The position numbers were made by a program, and so were the translations under genes. A model generated the notes under the pieces. That model did not search any database and had not been told where the DNA came from. It was given only the letters and a program-made list of their open reading frames with translations. From contig NC_092562.1 of assembly GCF_037975245.1 (NCBI RefSeq), forward strand, positions 15,270,521-15,334,520: a stretch of 64,000 nucleotides of DNA, written 5' to 3'. Source of the stretch: Apostichopus japonicus. Taxonomy: Eukaryota > Echinodermata > Holothuroidea > Aspidochirotida > Stichopodidae. Below, in pieces: positions 1-12,419 of the stretch. Each line of letters starts with the position of its first letter. Within the stretch, counting starts at the first letter, position 1.

Positions 1-38
1 TTCGCTCCTCGCTTACCTGTCTCCTCACAACCTTAGCA
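1..38 (-). repeat. DIRS 3' terminal segment, shared with 5650-5697 and 8535-8570
   Basis: The reverse complement reads GTTGTGAGGAGACAGG then TAAGCGAGGAGCGAA, the same as the ends of the two large repeat units further on. This links those units to the DIRS family and places its 3' untranslated end at the window edge. Confidence 0.7.
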
Positions 39-1660
39 CCGAGTGGCACTGCCCGATGGTGGGAGGCCCGAGGGGTGGGACCAAGTACCAACCGGACCTC
101 GCATCGCCGAGCTACCAAAAGCTGCCTCGGCGTGTAGAGTGTCAGGTAAGTAACAGGCGACGAACGTAGTTGGTGTTTTCCACGCTGCCACCTTGAGGAT
201 GTCCTGTATCGGGATACCGGCAGAGAGAGCTGTGGAAGCCGAGGCCCCACTGATGTTGTGATCTCTTGGCCGGGTATCCCCCCATCGTGAACGGGTGGAT
301 CATCTCTACTAGCCATCGGGATAGGGTATCCTTGGCGGCTGCTGTTTAAGGTGGTCGTGGCAGGATGAAAAGGGAGGTTGTTTGTCTCAACTTCTCTGTC
401 CTGTTTAAGTACCACTTCAGTGCCCTGACTGGGCACCATCGCTTGTCCTCAGCCACTGATGAAAGGGTTTTGATTTCCGGAAAGAAAATGTCCCCGGGCA
501 AGAAAGTCAAGGCCCGGTTCTTGGCAATAAGGGACGGGTCTGGAACCGTCCTCGCCCCATGGCCCTCGAATCTGATGTGGTTCTGTTTGGTTGTTAGGGC
601 TGGGAGGTAACTCCTTCACGCTGACGCTACCACAATGACGAAGGGTGTTTTCTTTGTAAGAGCAGCCAGGGAAGCGTTCCCCGTTGATTCGTACAGCGGC
701 CCTGCCAGGGCATGCAGCACTGCTGAGAGCCCCGCAGAGGGGGCTAACTGTCTGACTCGTGGACGGCGATTAGCCATGCCTTTGGTGAGCTGGTCAATGT
801 CTGGGCTAATGCCCAGCGTGGAGCCGTCTGGAAAACCAGACGTCCCCGTCTGGGGCCTGCGTGTGGGACCTGCGGTCTGGGACCCGGGGTCCGGAGGGAG
901 CCACTAGGATGAATTTACCCTTGGAGCTGCGAATCTTCCTCAGTATCTGGCTGATCATGCCAAAGGGGGGGAAGAATTTAAACCTCTGGTCCGTCTCAAG
1001 GCAGGGACCTGGCGCTATGTGGAAGGCTGCAGGTGGGACCGCCTGTTACAAAAGATGGGCAGCCCATTGTTGCCCTTTGTCGTAAGCAGGTCTATCAGAG
1101 GTATGCCGAACATGTGGAAAAACCTACCGCATATTCCTTGCGAAGGGTTCGCTCGTCGGGGTCGAGTTGTCCCCTGGGCAGAGCATCGGCCCTCACACTC
1201 TCCTTTCTGGCTATATGGGAGACCCATAGGGCCGTGCCAGATTCTGCAGCTGTGGTGAGGGTCTCCCATGCCAGACGGCACAGTCCCTCTGCCCTGGTGC
1301 CACCCTGTCTATTGATGTAGCTACTGTACAGTATGCCACCACCATCGTGTTGTCTGAGAGGATGGTGATCAAAGTGCCCTGTACTTGGGCTTGGGAGGAC
1401 TCCAGAGAGCCCCAACCCCACAGTCCTGAGAGCGAGGCGGAAGTACATGAAACCTGGTTATCTTTGCAAATAGGGTGTTGGGGCCGATCCTTTGCCCTGC
1501 TGACGCCACTGTGGTGCAGGAAAGTGGTTTCTCTGTATATGCTGCTAAAGAAGTCAAGGACAGTGGCCTGTATGATGACCTTGTTAGCACCTGCAATACA
1601 GCAGCACTCGCAGTACTGGTGCAGTACCACAGTACCGCTGATGACCCCTTTAGTTATCAA
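33..1660 (-). pseudogene. Decayed DIRS-type retroelement: RNase H and tyrosine recombinase
   Basis: Read on the minus strand from about 1660 to 33, broken frames spell a DIRS polyprotein end. RNase H parts include YINRQGGTRAEGLCRLAWET and VSHIARKESVRADALP (around 1190-1330), then IDLLTTKGNN, the usual post-RNase H DLFAT-like motif (near 1080). The tyrosine recombinase follows: CPVRALKWYLNRTEKLR (about 385-445), DTLSRWLVEMIHPFT (about 295-340) and ASTALSAGIPIQDILKVAAW (about 175-235), ending at a stop at 33-35. The expected HDVRGH-like catalytic box reads HNISGASAS, so a catalytic arginine is lost. Several frameshifts show the element is dead. Tyrosine recombinase after RNase H is the DIRS order, unlike Ty3 elements. 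Confidence 0.8.
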
Positions 1661-1759
1661 CCAGTTGCAATCAGAAAACCTCTGAAGAAAAGTACTGCCT
1701 TGATGATGTAGACCTAAGCTGTACCCTGTAGGGAGGTTTCATGGAGGTTCTTTCCATGA

Positions 1760-2010
1760 AAAATAATATTAATAATAATATTGAGGGTTGAACTGCGCCG
1801 GCCTATCTATCGATAACGAAGCCAGAGGCGCTAGCAATATTACCCTTCTCAAAAATAACCTGTTAAACAGAGAGATATCCCTCCTGGATGGAAAGACGCA
1901 ATGGAGATAAAGTGCCTTGCCCAAAGAAACAACAGAATGATCTGGCCAGGACTAAAACCTGCAAGCCTTAGATCACCAGTACACTGCCTACACCGCTTGA
2001 CCACAGTTCT
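1760..2010 (-). repeat. Degenerate tRNA-derived SINE
   Basis: On the minus strand a tRNA-like head is seen (A-box-like TGGTCAAGCGGTGTAGGC near 2000, decayed B box GCAGGTTTTAGTCC near 1950). It is followed by a CTTTGGGCAAGGCACTTTAT block and an ATT-rich tail at 1766-1790. This arrangement is common in marine invertebrate SINEs. Confidence 0.55.
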
Positions 2011-2121
2011 CTCCAAAAATTGAGTACTGAATGGACAGTTTGCTTCATGAGAGTCTTAATCAATGCTACAGCTGCTATGTGGCTTTTACAACTACAGTAT
2101 ATGTATTTGTGTATGTAATTT

Positions 2122-2345
2122 AGATCATCCTGCAAGTAGGAACTTGTGAAGAAGCCTCATTGGCTTATCAAAGCCGCAAGCTGACCAAAGTCAGTCTCGT
2201 ACATTCATATTTAATGTCCATGACTATGAATTGTCAACAGCTCTGTAACTGGACAACATACATTAATCTTGGGGTGACTTGAACCGGGGACCTTTTGATT
2301 GGAAGGCACCGGGTTTAACCACTGAGCTAACTAAGCTACAGCCCT
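2122..2345 (-). repeat. SINE family A copy 1 (tRNA head, TA-rich tail)
   Basis: The head carries TAGCTCAGTGGTTAAACCC and the B box GGTTCAAGTCACC. The body includes CAGCTTGCGGCTTTGATAAG, and the element ends GATCTAA followed by TA-rich sequence. Copies 2 and 3 are at 39746-39956 and 42091-42297. Confidence 0.8.
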
Positions 2346-3559
2346 ACTCACCAGGAACAAACTCCCAACAGGGGATGTGTAGGGTGGGTTTGTAGAAATT
2401 CCACCTCATAAATCCTGGCTGTTTAACGGAGTCCAGGGAGTTACTCAGCAAACACAAAGGCGTTACTAAATGTTTAGTCTTTTGCTATGATAGCGTTATT
2501 AGAGGTGTAAGAAATATGTTACCGAAACCCTTTAGGGGCTATTATTTCAAAACAATTTCCGTTAAGACATTAATATAACATTAATATAACGTAATATCTC
2601 ATAGACATCTTATGTCAACGTTTTATCAACACCACATTTAACGTAATAAACACGTATTGAATGTTATGATAACGTACCCGTTACTTCTCAAATCTCTTCC
2701 TGTCGAGATGTGTCCATTTCGTAGTGCAGTAAAGGTTTCCAGCTTCCTATTGAAACCACCTAGCGCCTAGGCTAGTCAAGACTAGGCCATCAGGTGCTAC
2801 GAAATGCAACTCTACTTAAGATGTCGGAACATCGAACATTGCTCATGAAGCGCATGCTGTATGTTCGGAGCGTGTTAGCGCTTGTAACTTGCTGGGGTTG
2901 TATCCTACCCCTTTTTCAACTTACTAACGCGTTTGTCTTGGTAATTCACCAAAGAAATAGGAAGAAAGGCTTATTCCATATGATCGCTCACGTAGTCGAT
3001 AGCTCGTTGCGGTAAAAGTTGAGCTTACACGTGTCAAGCCAGGTGGCTGCTTGGCCCCCCCTCCTCTCTTAACAAATGTGCCACGTTGTACCTTTTTTTT
3101 TCTGGCAGTTTGCCAAGGATCTATGAGCGATATGTTTCCAGGCACTTTGCCAAGTCTCGAGAAAGTTCTCTTCCTAGCAGTTACGGAATACTGTACGTCA
3201 TGAGAACCGATTTGAAACCCCTCAGTCTTACGCATTTTAACATGTTCTGGAAGTGGGTTCACCAGTGTTTTAAACGACAGTGTTTTTAAACACAAGTAAG
3301 ATTTTAACCTAGGCAAATGGCGATGAATTATGATTAGAGAGGAGTATAATTAGCGAGGAGAATATGACCCCTGAGTGTCTGCAGGTACTCGATAAATAAA
3401 CACACATTTGGGATGTGTAGTGGTAGCGGTGTTTTCCCGCAAATGATTCGAACCTGTCGTCGCCGCTCAAGCTGCTAGTTCCGGGGGGGGGGGGGGGACA
3501 CTCCCCCTATTCTGGGAAGCGGGAGTAACCGTCCTCTGTAACCCCGAAATCTAGGGGTC
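2346..3559. other. No gene recognised
   Basis: AT-rich spacer with TTAATATAAC repeats near 2570-2590 and a 17-base G run near 3482. Short open frames on both strands overlap each other and show no motif. Confidence 0.5.
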
Positions 3560-3786
3560 GACCTCGTCGTCTAGGCCGGACAGGTTGCCCGACGCTCTGC
3601 AAACCAGGTCGTGGGAACCTGGCTCGGGGCTGGTTCTCTTTTCGGATTGGGCGCTTGCCCCTGCTACCCCGTTCTGGGGCCCGGCATTGGTAATCTCATC
3701 GGTTCCCGGCCTCAGGACCGGCCGCGGCTCCGGTTAGGGGGTCTGCGGGCCGGGCTTCTGCACCTGCTACCCCGTTCTGGGGGCCT

Positions 3787-3862
3787 AGCAGTTGTTAATC
3801 TCGTTGTAAATGTTGTTGTAGTTGTAAATGTTATTGTAAATGTCGCAGTTGTAAATGTTGTT
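3787..3862 (+). repeat. GTTGTAAAT minisatellite
   Basis: About six imperfect repeats of TGTAAATGTTGT inside repeat unit 1, absent from the equivalent place in unit 2, so a local expansion. Confidence 0.7.
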
Positions 3863-4377
3863 ACTCTCGTAGGCTCCCGACTTCGGGACCAGTTTTGGAT
3901 CCCGTTTGGAGATCTGCGGACCGGGCTTCTGCCCCTGCGCCCCCGTTCTCGTCGGGCCCGGGCCCTCCGGAGCCAATCTCTGAGGACCCAGCAGTCGATT
4001 GTATAGCTCTGGTTCCCGGCTCCGGGGGCGGTCTCGGATCTGGAGTGAAACCTCGGTTCTGCCTTCCCTTCGAGTCTCGCCGTACTCGGGGTCTCGCCGG
4101 ACCCGGGGCCTCGCCGGACCCAGGCTCCCGGAGCCCGTCTCTGTGTGCGTACCACGCCGGGTACCACCACGCCAGTACTCCCCGACCCGGACATTCTGTC
4201 CTTTCCGGTGGGATTTTTTTTTTTTTTTTTTTTTTTTTAAATATTTTTTTTCTCGCCGGACCCGGGCTCCCGGAGCCTGCTATGGGACCGGCTCCGTTTC
4301 AGCGACCCCTCGGTCGTACTCTCTCTCTCGGACCCGAGCTCTCCGTGGCCTGTAGCCCGCGCTCTATGGGTCTCTCT

Positions 4378-4667
4378 TGCTGCGACCCGGACTGAGACGT
4401 TGCCTCTAGCCCGGCCGAGCCGTGCCTCTTCTCAAGAGGTCTTTTCTTGGCGGGAGCCTTGCTCCTGCCCTTCCCTCTGGCCGTAATCAACCGGACGTCG
4501 CCGGGACCATTAGGGGTACTCTTTGCTGCGACCCGGACTGAGACGTTGCCTCTAGCCCGGCCGAGCCGTGCCTCTTCTCAAGAGGTCTTTTCTTGGCAGG
4601 AGCCTTGCTCCTGCCCTTCCCTCTGGCCGTAATCAACCGGACGTCGCCGGGACCGTTAGGGGTACTC
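4378..4667 (+). repeat. Tandem duplication, two copies of 144 bp
   Basis: TTGCTGCGACCCGGACTGAG recurs at 4378 and 4522, and the two 144-bp copies are nearly identical (GGCGGGAG against GGCAGGAG, ACCATTAG against ACCGTTAG). This indicates recent tandem duplication within unit 1. Confidence 0.9.
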
Positions 4668-6172
4668 TTTCTCTCTCTCTCCACCTCTCCTTCGGCCCTC
4701 TCCTGGCCACTTTCCTCCACCTCTCTCACCACTTCTCCCTCCTCCTCTCTCTCTCTCTCTTGTCTCTCCTATATCTTTTTCTGGGGCACCGATGGCCTAA
4801 GGAATCAAGTCCAGCCTGCCCTAAAGCTTGCTTCTTAGACTCGTAAGCCACTGGTCTATCTAGTGCCACTGGGCTGGCGAAAAATTTATGCAGACCAGGC
4901 GTGGGTCCCGTCTGGTGTAGGTTCTACACTTAGGACACAAATCGTGTTCGAACCAGGTTCTGCCTGGCCGAAACATCGAGTAGTTAAAAAGCTTTAGCTG
5001 GTTACGAGACAAACTAAAACGCTCGAATTAAGGAAAGACTAACTCTTAAGCTTACGGAAAAATGCAAACTAACAAGAGAACGGGAGATAACGGGAGGTAC
5101 ATAACGGTGAGTAGAGGTACGTAGCGTAACCTAGCAACGGCAAAATACGAAAAACGCTACGAAGTGGCCTAACAAAATCAACACAAGCTGAAAAGGAACA
5201 TGAGAGAGCGAAATATAGAAGAAGAAATCGTGAATAGAAATACAATGTAGACATGCTATGAACATGAAAATACAACGACACGCCTATAGCGTGGGGAAGG
5301 GAAAATGGCGGGAAACCTAGGCAGTTCGCGGAACTGCTACCCCCGCAAAAAACCTAAGGGCGGAAACGCACTAGGAATAAAAACAGTCCCCAAAACCCTC
5401 CCTTTCAACAAAAAAGGATACTTATCGGGCTGGAAAGGACTGCAATACTCCTAAGAATCCGAGGAAAGAAACTTCCAAAGATCGCTAAAGAAAACCAAGA
5501 CGAAATCCAAGGGAAATATATCCACAAGAAATTCACGTGAAGACACTTTTAATGGTAGAATGAGTAGTGAGGAGTGACCGAGGGGGGGGGGTTCGGTCAT
5601 AGAGGGCGCACAGTGTTATTATTTTACCAGGACTTTATAGGCACGGTAGAATGAGGTGCTAAGGTTGTGAGGAGACAGGTAAGCGAGGAGCGAAGTAAAT
5701 AAGTATATCTCCCTTCGCCGTGGGAACTTCGCTCGGGCCGGCTCTCTTTTCGGATTGGGCGCTCTGGGGGCCCAGCAGTTGTTACTCTCGTCGGCCCCCG
5801 GCCTCGGGATCGGCCGCGGCTCCAGCTATAGGAGGTCTGCGGACCGGGTTTCTGCCCCTGCTTCCCCGTTCTGGGGGCCCAGCAGTCGTCGATCTCATCG
5901 GTTCCCGGCTCCGGGACCGGCTCTGGGTCCGTAGTGGGACTTTGGTTTCGGGCTCCCTATGGAGTCTCGTCGGACCCGGGCCCTCCGAAGCCCATCTCTC
6001 GGGACCCAGCAGTCGATGTAGCTCCGGTTCCCGGCTTCGAGGCCGGTCTCGGATCCGGAGTGGAACCTCGGTTCTTCACTCCCTCTGGGGTCTCGCCGGA
6101 CCCGGGCTCCCGGAGCCCATCTCTGTGCGTACCACGCCGAGTACCACTCTCCTCGACCCGGACATTCTGTCC

Positions 6173-6364
6173 GTTCCGGTCGGAATTTCTAATGGGCTTT
6201 ACATTGGCCTTTAGCCTTGCCCTTGCCTTCCCCTTGGTCATACAATCCGGACGTCGCCGGGACCTTGGGTTCCGGTCGGAATTTCTAATGGGCTTTACAT
6301 TGGCCTAGGCCTTGCCCTTGCCTTCCCCCTTGGTCATACAATCCGGACGTCGCCGGGACCTTGG
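6173..6364 (+). repeat. Tandem duplication, two copies of 96 bp
   Basis: GTTCCGGTCGGAATTTCTAA occurs at 6173 and 6269, followed each time by the same 96-base block ending GACGTCGCCGGGACCTTGG. It is independent of the 144-bp duplication in unit 1. Confidence 0.9.
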
Positions 6365-6999
6365 GGGGCAAAAACTCTTTTTTTTTTCTCTCTCTATCTC
6401 TCTCCTCCGGAAGGGGAGTCTCGTACATCAGCTAGTACAGTGCGCCAAGCCATTGGGCCACTCTATGTGTTCTTGGCCACTCCCCATTCTATCTCTTAAC
6501 AACTCTCTGGCTTCTTCCTCACCTCCAGTCTCTCCTACAATTCCCTCCCCTCTCGGAGAACCGTTGGGGGTGCGGGATGGTGTCCAGTTTGTCCCGGAGC
6601 TTCGAACGCTTGCTAGCCAGCCAAGTGTATAATTCTTGCCAAGGAGCTGGCGTAAACAAGATTTAGACCAACAAGGGTCTCTGGGCTACAGGTCCTGCCT
6701 CTGGGGCAAGGATCCTGGCCATTCCCCGCCCGATCCGGGCGGAACATCAAAACAATTGACATAATTCAAGTGGCTCCGAGTACATGATTGAAAAACTCAC
6801 GTTAGGAAGGCTAGGAAGGTAGTCTATCGTAAGAACGTAAACTAACCAAGGGAGTGGAAGGAGCGGGGGAGTCTAGAATTGCCTTAGCGGCTTTTGATCG
6901 CGATATTTTTCGTGGAAAATTCGTTGAAACTTCGTTGAAAACTGTGCCCGCAGTAGTCTAAATTTTGTCAACGAAATTATTCGTTTCTAACCGGTTTTC

Positions 7000-7073
7000 A
7001 ACCTATTTTTTTTTTTTTTTTTTTGATTTTCAACGTTTGTTATCGATCGTTGATTTTTTTTTTTTTTTTTTTT
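7000..7073. repeat. Two long T tracts around TTTTCAACG motifs
   Basis: T runs of about 19 and 20 bases separated by TTTTCAACGTTTGTTATCG. Nothing coding. Confidence 0.8.
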
Positions 7074-8570
7074 CAACGGGAGTTAAGCGAAACAGTACTG
7101 TACGCTACAAGAGTGGAAACCAACACTTAGAAAAGCGACAAAGTAACGAAGTACATGAAACGAGCAAACATCTTATAAGAAAAATAACAGATAAAAACAT
7201 GTACTGTAGATAAGAACATGTAAACAAGGCAAGAACCGCCTAATCGCGCTAATGCGAAAAGGGGGCTCGTGGTTACAAGGCACGCTACAAAGGTGAAACC
7301 CCAACACTTAAAGCGAACAAGTAACGAAAAGCATGGAAGGCAAAATTTTTCTCTTGGCTCGAGCCTGGCCCTACTCTATCTCTGTCCACACTCTCTTCCT
7401 CGGCCCCCTCTCCACCACCTCTCCTTCCTCTTCCTCTCCTATCTGTACTAGGTCTCCCACTACTAGGGAGCCGCTGGGGTTGGGGAGCAAGTCTAGCATG
7501 TCCTGTAGCTACATTCTAAGTCCTGCTAGCCAGGTATTGATATTTAGCCAAAGAATGGGGGTGAACTGGGAACACACCAGACACGGAACCCTCCTGGAAA
7601 AAGTATGGCACTTGGGACAAGGGCAAGCTCATCCCCGCACTGGCCGGAACAAGGAGCAATCAATGCATTTCAGCTGACCTAGACATGACTGAATGACCCC
7701 TAGTTAAGGGAACAACTTCTTAACAATATGATAGGAGAAGCCCCCCTTCTTTGGGGAGGAAAACAGCTAACAAGGAAGAGATAGGTATAATGTAAACATA
7801 TACAAATAAATGTAATTATAAAATTACCTTAATATGATATACCCATGTAGTATAAAAAAATATACACATGTGGTATAAGGATAATAAAATATACACACAT
7901 GGTATAGGGGCAATGCGATACTACCTTAACACCGTGCCTCGGCTAGAGGCCCGCGGCTTACAAGGTAACAGAATAGGCATAAGGCCAGCCCACAAAAAGG
8001 TGGGGAAAAAACCAGGAACGAGCCTGGGAACAAGGAAGGGACAAGTAAAAAAATATATAACGTATAAAGCAACGAAAATACAAGAGAAGTAGAGTAGTTA
8101 ACAACTAAACAACGGGTGAGGGAAAGAACTAACGCAGTAGCGTGTGTAGCCAAAAAGGCGGGAACTTGCGTAACTACGGTAAACAATTCGCGGAACTGCT
8201 ACCAGTACTAGAGTTCTGCACAGAAAAAACGGCGCGAACGCCGCTCCCGAAAAACAGCCCTGAAAACCTCTCTAAAAAAAAGAAAAGGATACTTATCGGG
8301 CTGCAACGACTTCAAATACTTCCAAGAACAGTGGATGGGAAATTATTTCCGATCCTAGGAACCAAAAGTGGACGAAATTCGGTGGAAAAAATCCGCTCGA
8401 AAAATTACGAAGTAGACGCTTTGGTTGGTAGAATGAGAAGGGAGGTTGGTGACCCGTGAAGCCGGGTCACAGAGGGTGCACAGTGTTAAAAGGTTACCAG
8501 GACATTCTAGGCGCGGTAGAATGAGGTGCATAGGTTGGGGGGAGACAGGTAAGCGAGGAACGAAGTAAAT

Positions 8571-8795
8571 ACTAGTGTACAGTCAATACATACAGCTACG
8601 GTCAATACCCACAACACAGTGTACATAGCAACGTGGACATCTCAGTTCTAGATAAAAGATAACAAGGTATACCGTTTCATTACTGTCTGCATTTTGTAGC
8701 GACAAGAAGGAAACGTCATTTGCAAGAAACAGAAAGTTAACTTTTTCAGAGTGGGGCACGCGGTTTGGGGCGAGTCTTCAATGCCTTTAAGGGCT
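8571..8795 (+). repeat. Left arm of a 215-bp inverted repeat pair
   Basis: Begins ACTAGTGTACAGTCAATACA and ends near CAATGCCTTTAAG. Its reverse complement matches 12420-12632 at roughly 90 percent, including ATGCAGACAGTAATGAAACG and CATTGAAGACTCGCCCCAAA. It starts immediately after repeat unit 2 ends. Confidence 0.8.
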
Positions 8796-9834
8796 ACAGT
8801 ACAAGATATGTATAGAGTGAACATGACGAGACTAAGTCCATTAGCCATAGGTTGCATTTTTCAGCTCTCTTGACCTCAACTTTCTGAAACTTTATCTCTC
8901 CTGCAAACAGACTGGTGAGTTTGGAAGAATTGTTTTGTTGCCAAGTCTGCCTAATTGATCTGATAGTGATTTGGCTACTAGAGCTGTGTGATGAGTTGCA
9001 TAATAGACAGCTCACCTAAGGTGCAAAAGATGGGACTGATCACTCAGCTAACCAACTGGAAAAAAAACCTATAGTTAATGGACACTTTCGCGGCATGATA
9101 GCTTGGTCAAAGTTACACAGTCATGACCCACCACGAAATATGACTTTAAAGTAGACTTCAGAAGCAAACCTCTTACATTGTTAACAGTTACAAAACATGT
9201 CCTGCTGTAAACATATATACTTCTTCAAAACTTAATCCAAATCACAGAATTTATGTAGGGTAAAGTGCACAAGTAGATGGGACGTACAAACGCACGAACG
9301 AATTGATTTGCTTTCAAAGTCACAAACAGCATTAATGCATGTCTTATCATAGATAACCACAGACTGCCCTAGTTCGGTTAACCTTTGTTTCAATAAGAAA
9401 ATTAAATAAAAAAATAAAAAATTTCCTCTATCTCATTTATTCAAGAGTATTATATATAGAACACATTTGTATATATATTTTCATTAACTCAATGTTACAA
9501 AGGAATTATTTACATGATGCGATAATGTGATTAATGCGATAAATACCAAGATACACACATATATGTACATTCACGCTTACATATATATACACATACTTAC
9601 ATAAACACACAAATATGTTTATACAAACACTGTGAGCAAACAAACGAAGACACCTACAGCAGAATCAGCAGAGAACGTCTAAAAAACAATAAAATGAAAT
9701 CCCACGAAAAGTACAGAAAACAGAAAAGTAGACGACAGGCAGAGGATAAATCAAGAATCGCAAAGTTCATTAATTGAGCGAGAATAACAAGTCCTTAACG
9801 CCATGTACTTTCTACGAGCAGAGCAAGTAGAATT

Positions 9835-10391
9835 TCATTTCGAAGCAATGTACTTCTCAACGTTATGAATTAATTTCATTTTATAGAAGAACTTATAGCA
9901 ATCAGGCTTAATATTGTTATGCTTACAGTTGAAAATGTAGTATTTGATATGGAGGATAAAAAAATTCAGCGGGTCATAAGCAGCTACAGTACAAGCTTGC
10001 CGAAGAAAAAATCTTCTTTTGAGCAGATAAACTGTCTTCCAACAAATTTCTGCTCGCAATCTAAAAGGAAACAAGATGTCACATGGCAGGACCAGAATAA
10101 ATGTTCAATTGTTTCATCCACAATATTGCAAAAGGTACAGAGCAGGGAAGCCACCTTGTTCATTAAATTTAAAAGCAGCTTTGTTCCTAAGATGCGGTGC
10201 AGAAACCTGAACTTGAAATATTGGATTTTAGCTTCAAAAAGCGTACGGGAAGGAATCTTAAATATAGTTAACCAATCATCCTGTGAGAAGTCAAAAATAA
10301 CGCTTGACTTAGCGCAGGCTTTTGGTGGAAGTGAATTACAGTCAAAAAGGTGAGGATTGACCAACTGCGACAATATAGAATTGCCAGACAT
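9835..10391 (-). pseudogene. LINE ORF2 3' end (C-terminal zinc-knuckle), frameshifted
   Basis: The minus-strand translation has the post-reverse-transcriptase region of a non-LTR retrotransposon: DWLTIFKIPSRTLFEAKIQY, FRFLHRILGTKL, then LCTFCNIVDETIEHLFWSC, the CxxC...HxxxxC knuckle (zf-RVT type). One frameshift in the TTCTTTT-rich stretch near 10005-10020 moves the frame to FILHIKYYIFNCKHNN and NVEKYIASK, the usual extreme C terminus. The catalytic reverse transcriptase domain is absent, as expected of a 5'-truncated copy. The sequence style suggests an L1/Tx1-like clade, but I cannot assign it firmly. Confidence 0.8.
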
Positions 10392-10427
10392 TAGATTTAA
10401 AAGGTGATCTTGGTGGTCCTCGACATT

Positions 10428-10508
10428 ATTTAATTAATAAATCAATATATAAATAAATAAATCAATATATAAATCAATAATATATAAATAAATAAATAAA
10501 TAAAAAGG
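10428..10508. repeat. (AAAT)n / AATCAATATATA simple repeat
   Basis: TAAATAAATAAATCAATATA blocks immediately beyond the 5' side of the LINE fragment, ending in five AAAT units. Confidence 0.8.
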
Positions 10509-12419
10509 CTAAAACAAACTTACTGTAATTTGCTTTCATAGTCTTATCATAGATAAACACAAACTGCCCTAGTTTGTATAACCTTTGTTTGGTAATCACA
10601 AATTAATATTTACCGTCACCTTAGGTAGACTAACTGCACATGTGAAGAAAGAATTTGTTTGATGTTAAAAGTCTACAGTTTTTATCTACAGTAACATTGT
10701 TGAACAATGTAGCTCATAAATGATAAAGCTGTGTCATCTCCATGCGGCTCTCTTTGTCTCCTTTCATCAACCGCTAGATGTCAGATTCATAATTCTCAAA
10801 TCAGTTTTTGACATTTGCTTAAAAGTCTCATTAAGTGTTTGCCAAATTTAAACTTTGACCTTTCCAGCTACTGTAACTGCACTTAAAGCTTAGTGAGAAT
10901 GACACCCTTCTATGCAATTTCCATATCAATATTCATCATTTTTATTGAGTCTATCGGTAAACATTTTGAGCTGAATAAAATTCTCCAGATTTATTAATGA
11001 GTCCGTAGATTCTACAAATCTCAATTAAAATTTGCTCAGCCCAACAGATCATGGGCCAATCAGCTCTCTGTTTGGATAAATAAGTGGATGGAGCCAGTAT
11101 GCATAGGTTACATTTGTGTAATAGACATGCTAAAATGGGTAGTCCCACTGTTCGCGCCATAAGGGCAACCGAAAATCAATTTCTTTCTTTCGATTGCGAC
11201 AGCTTTTCTCCACTAAACCCACCTGGTCAGAGTACATTTACATTTTTAGAAATTCATCAGCAAACGCGTATTGAGACTTATCAAAATTTAACGGAGCTAA
11301 TTCTATAAAGCGAGTGCTTTGGTCAAACGATCAATGTATTCAATCAAACCGGAACTCCACTTGTAAAATGTTTCACCAAATTGAGGTTAACGAGTAAATA
11401 AAAAATCATGACTTCATTTGGTTCACATTAAAGTGTTTCTCTTCTTAACAATGTTGCTAAGTATTCTCATTAATCACAATGCAAATTTGAAAATGTAATA
11501 GGATTACATTGAACAAAACACATCATAATATTACACATCTGAAATCACATCAATACACATCTGAAATTGATCACATTCAACTGCAAAATATGTTGTCAAT
11601 GATCGGGGCATCCGCATACAAAGGAGGAGGGGTGGGATGGGGGTTGTTGGAGTTGACAAGAAACTCCCCTCCCCTCCCCCCCTCTATCCCAAATTTAAAA
11701 TATTATATTTGAATGTATATTAAACTTGTGGGAGATGTTACAGATCAAATTATAGAAGGAACCTCATATAAAAGTGCTAACAAACAGAGACTTTGTAAAC
11801 CTGCAAATTTAGAATTAAAACGTAACCTGCAAATATCACTAAACTTACCTTTCTTGGTTTTGGAATTTATGAGCAACATACTTACCTTCTGTCTCAACAA
11901 ATTTTTCCTTAATCTACCACATGACTATCAGCTAGCATTATCTTTAGCAGTAGAATGTGCCTCCAGCTCCTTCAGTATGGTATAGATTAGATGTTAGTTG
12001 TTTAAATAATGAGATGTGTACAACTTGATACAGCTTGATCATTTTCAACTATATCAACAAAACACTAGCAGGTCTACTGATGTATTTAATTTTTGTGGAA
12101 ATAATGTTCTTTGTAAGTGGCAAAATATCATATCACTTTGTGTTTAAGCACCCTTAAATTATACGAAACTTTCTCAAAGGGAAGGGGGATGTGCCTACTC
12201 CTCTTAACCTCTTCCCTAAGATGACAGTCTGCAACCTCAACAATTGCACCCCACACTCCCCTCTCCTATCCTGTTAAGAAATCTTGTACGTGTCTCATTC
12301 AGCATAAATGGAATTCAAACATAATGGTACTGTATACCCATCTCTTATCCAATCTTTATCCATAATAATAGTAGAAGAATCCCCCAAAACACGGTTCCCC
12401 CAAAACACAGTCTCTCCAG
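10509..12419. other. No gene recognised, interior of inverted-repeat pair
   Basis: AT-rich. TCATAGATAAACACAAACTGCCCTAG at 10545-10570 repeats nearly verbatim a segment at 9347-9372, so the LINE fragment is bracketed by a direct repeat, CTTATCATAGATAAxCACA. Otherwise only a G-rich patch at 11622-11690. Confidence 0.5.

Larger units (their letters stand above)
3560..5697 (+). repeat. GC-rich repeat unit 1 (DIRS-end related)
   Basis: A long repeat beginning near TCGTGGGAACCTGGCTCGG, rich in CCCGGGCTCCCGGAGCC and pyrimidine tracts, becoming A-rich and ending AGACAGGTAAGCGAGGAGCG. Unit 2 has the same start, order of blocks and end. Open frames inside come from G/C-rich low complexity, not from protein. 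A short GTTGTAAAT minisatellite interrupts it at 3787-3862. Confidence 0.75.
5700..8570 (+). repeat. GC-rich repeat unit 2 (DIRS-end related)
   Basis: A second, longer copy of the 3560-5697 repeat, beginning GTGGGAACTTCGCTCGGGCC. Blocks in common include GATCGGCCGCGGCTCC, GGTCTCGCCGGACCCGGGCT, AAGGATACTTATCGGGCTG and the end AGACAGGTAAGCGAGGAACG. Units 1 and 2 are in direct orientation, and the window-start copy is inverted. Confidence 0.75.

Noticed and set aside
365-907. Two plus-strand open frames of 81 and 90 codons
   Set aside because: They lie antisense to the DIRS tyrosine recombinase, whose minus-strand motifs explain the sequence.
3611-4846. Many overlapping GC-rich open frames on both strands
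   Set aside because: They come from C/G- and CT-rich low complexity in repeat unit 1; no frame is preferred and they are arginine/proline/leucine-rich.
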